A stretch of 12,651 nucleotides of DNA. It comes from Clostridia bacterium (GTDB lineage Bacteria > Bacillota > Clostridia > Christensenellales > UBA1242). The notes under the pieces were generated by a model. It ran no database searches. It was not told the DNA's origin and worked only from the letters and a program-made list of their open reading frames with translations. The translations under genes and the position numbers were made by a program. The stretch is from assembly GCA_017408305.1 (NCBI GenBank), contig JAFQUU010000049.1, positions 1-12,651 of the forward strand, read 5' to 3'. Shown piece after piece: positions 11,834 to 12,651 of the stretch. Numbering within the stretch: position 1 is the stretch's first letter; every line of letters begins with the position of its first letter.

Positions 11834-12475
11834 TTATGGTCTTGTGGGATAGATTGGTGTGTTAAACACTGCATTACAAGTTGCGTCGCCTTGTGGCTGG
11901 CAAAGTGGAAGCACTGGATAACCAAATGTTGGCACCAAAAGGTCAACAACGCCAACAGCCCTAAACACAATTTGTACGCACGCTGTGATGCTTGCTGTTG
12001 AGTCTGTTGGGAACGACCCAATGATTGACTGGAACACCGCAGTTGCTGTGATATCGATTGGAGTCAGGCTGTTTTGTGGCACGCAAAGGGTTGCACTTCT
12101 TGTAATAGAGATTGAAGAAGTTGCAGTGCCAGGCACTCCGTTTGCGTCAGTGTAACTTACAAGTAGAGGTATGTTGACGGTTGCTGTTACTGTTGCAAAG
12201 TTGCCATTGCCGTCGCCACGATCAATGCTCAGGTTTGAAATTGTTACTGGCACGTCTGGGTTGTTGATTGTTGAGATGTAGTTAAGTGGAAAAGCAGGGT
12301 TTGCAGGCGTAAAGTCTGTAAGGGTGATATTGAACACGTCGCTGTCAATGCGATGCACGCAGGCATCAAACACCCTTGGCACTTGAATAAGTGCCTTTTC
12401 GGCAATGTTTTTGAGTTGTTGAGAGTTTATGCACGCCGGTTTTTGATTGTTTCTGTTATTGATAAAAAATGACAT
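11834..12475 (-). CDS. Cysteine-containing beta-rich protein, possible spore-surface protein
   Basis: A 213-residue protein. The start at 12475 has AAAGGAG (12482-12488) at the right distance; an ATG 13 codons upstream would place that site inside the gene. There is no signal peptide or membrane helix. A short Asn/Gln-rich head with Cys15 is followed by LIQVPRVFDACVHRIDSD (Cys39), then alternating hydrophobic strands rich in Thr, Ser, Val, Ile and Pro, and a tail LPLCQPQGDATCNAVF (Cys192, Cys200); six cysteines in all. The RVFDACVHR segment recalls the 'KVYDSCxxKDC' opening of clostridial coat-like proteins with SPOCS-type beta domains, and a CATACAATA element upstream resembles a mother-cell sigma -10. 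On that basis a coat role is suggested, weakly. It is visibly less A/T-rich than its neighbours. An unrelated extracellular or structural protein is equally possible. Confidence 0.6.
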   Translation of the reverse strand: MSFFINNRNNQKPACINSQQLKNIAEKALIQVPRVFDACVHRIDSDVFNITLTDFTPANPAFPLNYISTINNPDVPVTISNLSIDRGDGNGNFATVTATVNIPLLVSYTDANGVPGTATSSISITRSATLCVPQNSLTPIDITATAVFQSIIGSFPTDSTASITACVQIVFRAVGVVDLLVPTFGYPVLPLCQPQGDATCNAVFNTPIYPTRP

Positions 12476-12493
12476 TGTTTTCTCCTTTCGGAT

Positions 12494-12522
12494 TATTGTA
12501 TGCACTCGCCCCAAATTTTGTG
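12494..12522 (-). promoter_or_regulatory. Possible SigK-type (mother-cell) promoter of the 213-residue protein
   Basis: On the minus strand CATACAATA (12494-12502) fits the SigK -10 pattern CATAnnnTA, and ACAC lies 17 bases upstream (CAC at 12520-12522), fitting the SigK -35. No TTGACA-like box is at the right place. The predicted start falls right at the ribosome site, which is tight and lowers confidence. Confidence 0.3.
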
Positions 12523-12539
12523 TTTTTAAGAAATCAAAC

Positions 12540-12650
12540 TTAATGGTTAGTTGTCAATTTCTTCTTGCTTTTCTTTAAAACATTAAGGGCAAGGCCAATG
12601 GCACCCATAAACACCATTAGCGAAGTTGAGCCTGCTGAAATAAAGGGTAG
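12540..12650 (-). CDS. C-terminal end of a SEDS-family protein (FtsW/RodA/SpoVE), partial
   Basis: An open frame from the right edge encodes the last 36 residues and a TAA stop at 12540-12542. It reads LPFISAGSTSLMVFMGAIGLALNVLKKS and a basic tail. LPFIS(Y)GGSSL followed by a hydrophobic helix and LNI is the hallmark of the end of SEDS peptidoglycan polymerases. Here the usual YGGSS is AGSTS, a variant. Members polymerise glycan strands during division (FtsW), elongation (RodA) or spore cortex synthesis (SpoVE); which one cannot be told from this end. It lies 64 bases upstream of the 213-residue protein gene on the same strand. Confidence 0.75.
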   Translation of the reverse strand, partial: LPFISAGSTSLMVFMGAIGLALNVLKKSKKKLTTNH

Positions 12651-12651
12651 T

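Noticed and set aside
1..12651. CRISPR array, insertion sequence or prophage genes
   Set aside because: No regularly spaced repeats, transposase or phage proteins were seen; the only long perfect repeat is the tRNA fragment.

Overview
The window looks like a chromosomal stretch of a low-GC, strictly anaerobic Bacillota (Clostridia-type) bacterium. The evidence is A/T-rich DNA, strong AGGAGG-type ribosome sites on many genes, TTGACA/TATAAT-like promoters, a class III (oxygen-sensitive) ribonucleotide reductase, a DUF362/ferredoxin protein and RsgI-like and SEDS-family proteins. No phage, transposase or CRISPR genes are visible.

Layout. Positions 1-1770 (+): the tail of a membrane protein (probably DUF1538), a translationally coupled tandem PII-like protein, then a lipoprotein with an RsgI-like domain and a long helical tail behind its own promoter and a clear terminator. 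1778-2296 (-): a small unknown protein with a very good promoter and its own terminator. 2339-3600 (+): a GT4 glycosyltransferase. 3615-3993 (-): an initiator tRNA-fMet gene with a consensus promoter and a terminator; downstream lies an exact copy of the tRNA 3' half with a second terminator, separated by a GC-rich structured insert. 4011-6028 (-): a two-gene unit, DUF362-ferredoxin protein and HD-domain phosphohydrolase. 6029-6241: divergent control region with a tandem pair of NrdR boxes. 6242-9041 (+): nrdD-nrdG, anaerobic dNTP synthesis. 9068-11433 (+): two overlapping genes resembling shikimate kinase and transketolase, both stripped of their catalytic and cofactor residues. 11454-12650 (-): an orphan HicB-like protein, a cysteine-containing beta-rich protein that may be a spore surface protein, and the last 36 residues of a SEDS (FtsW/RodA/SpoVE) protein.

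Most unusual content. (1) The coupled pair of apparent pseudoenzymes at 9083-11433: both reading frames are intact, both folds are recognisable, and nearly every active-site residue is replaced, while neighbouring nrdD and nrdG keep all their catalytic motifs. This suggests selected non-enzymatic roles rather than decay. (2) The tRNA-fMet 3'-half duplication with its breakpoint in the anticodon loop, as an integrase scar or a local duplication would leave. (3) Several genes whose -10 element lies about 6 bases before the ATG with no Shine-Dalgarno sequence, which points to leaderless transcripts.

All function calls rest on reading motifs by eye; no database search was possible.
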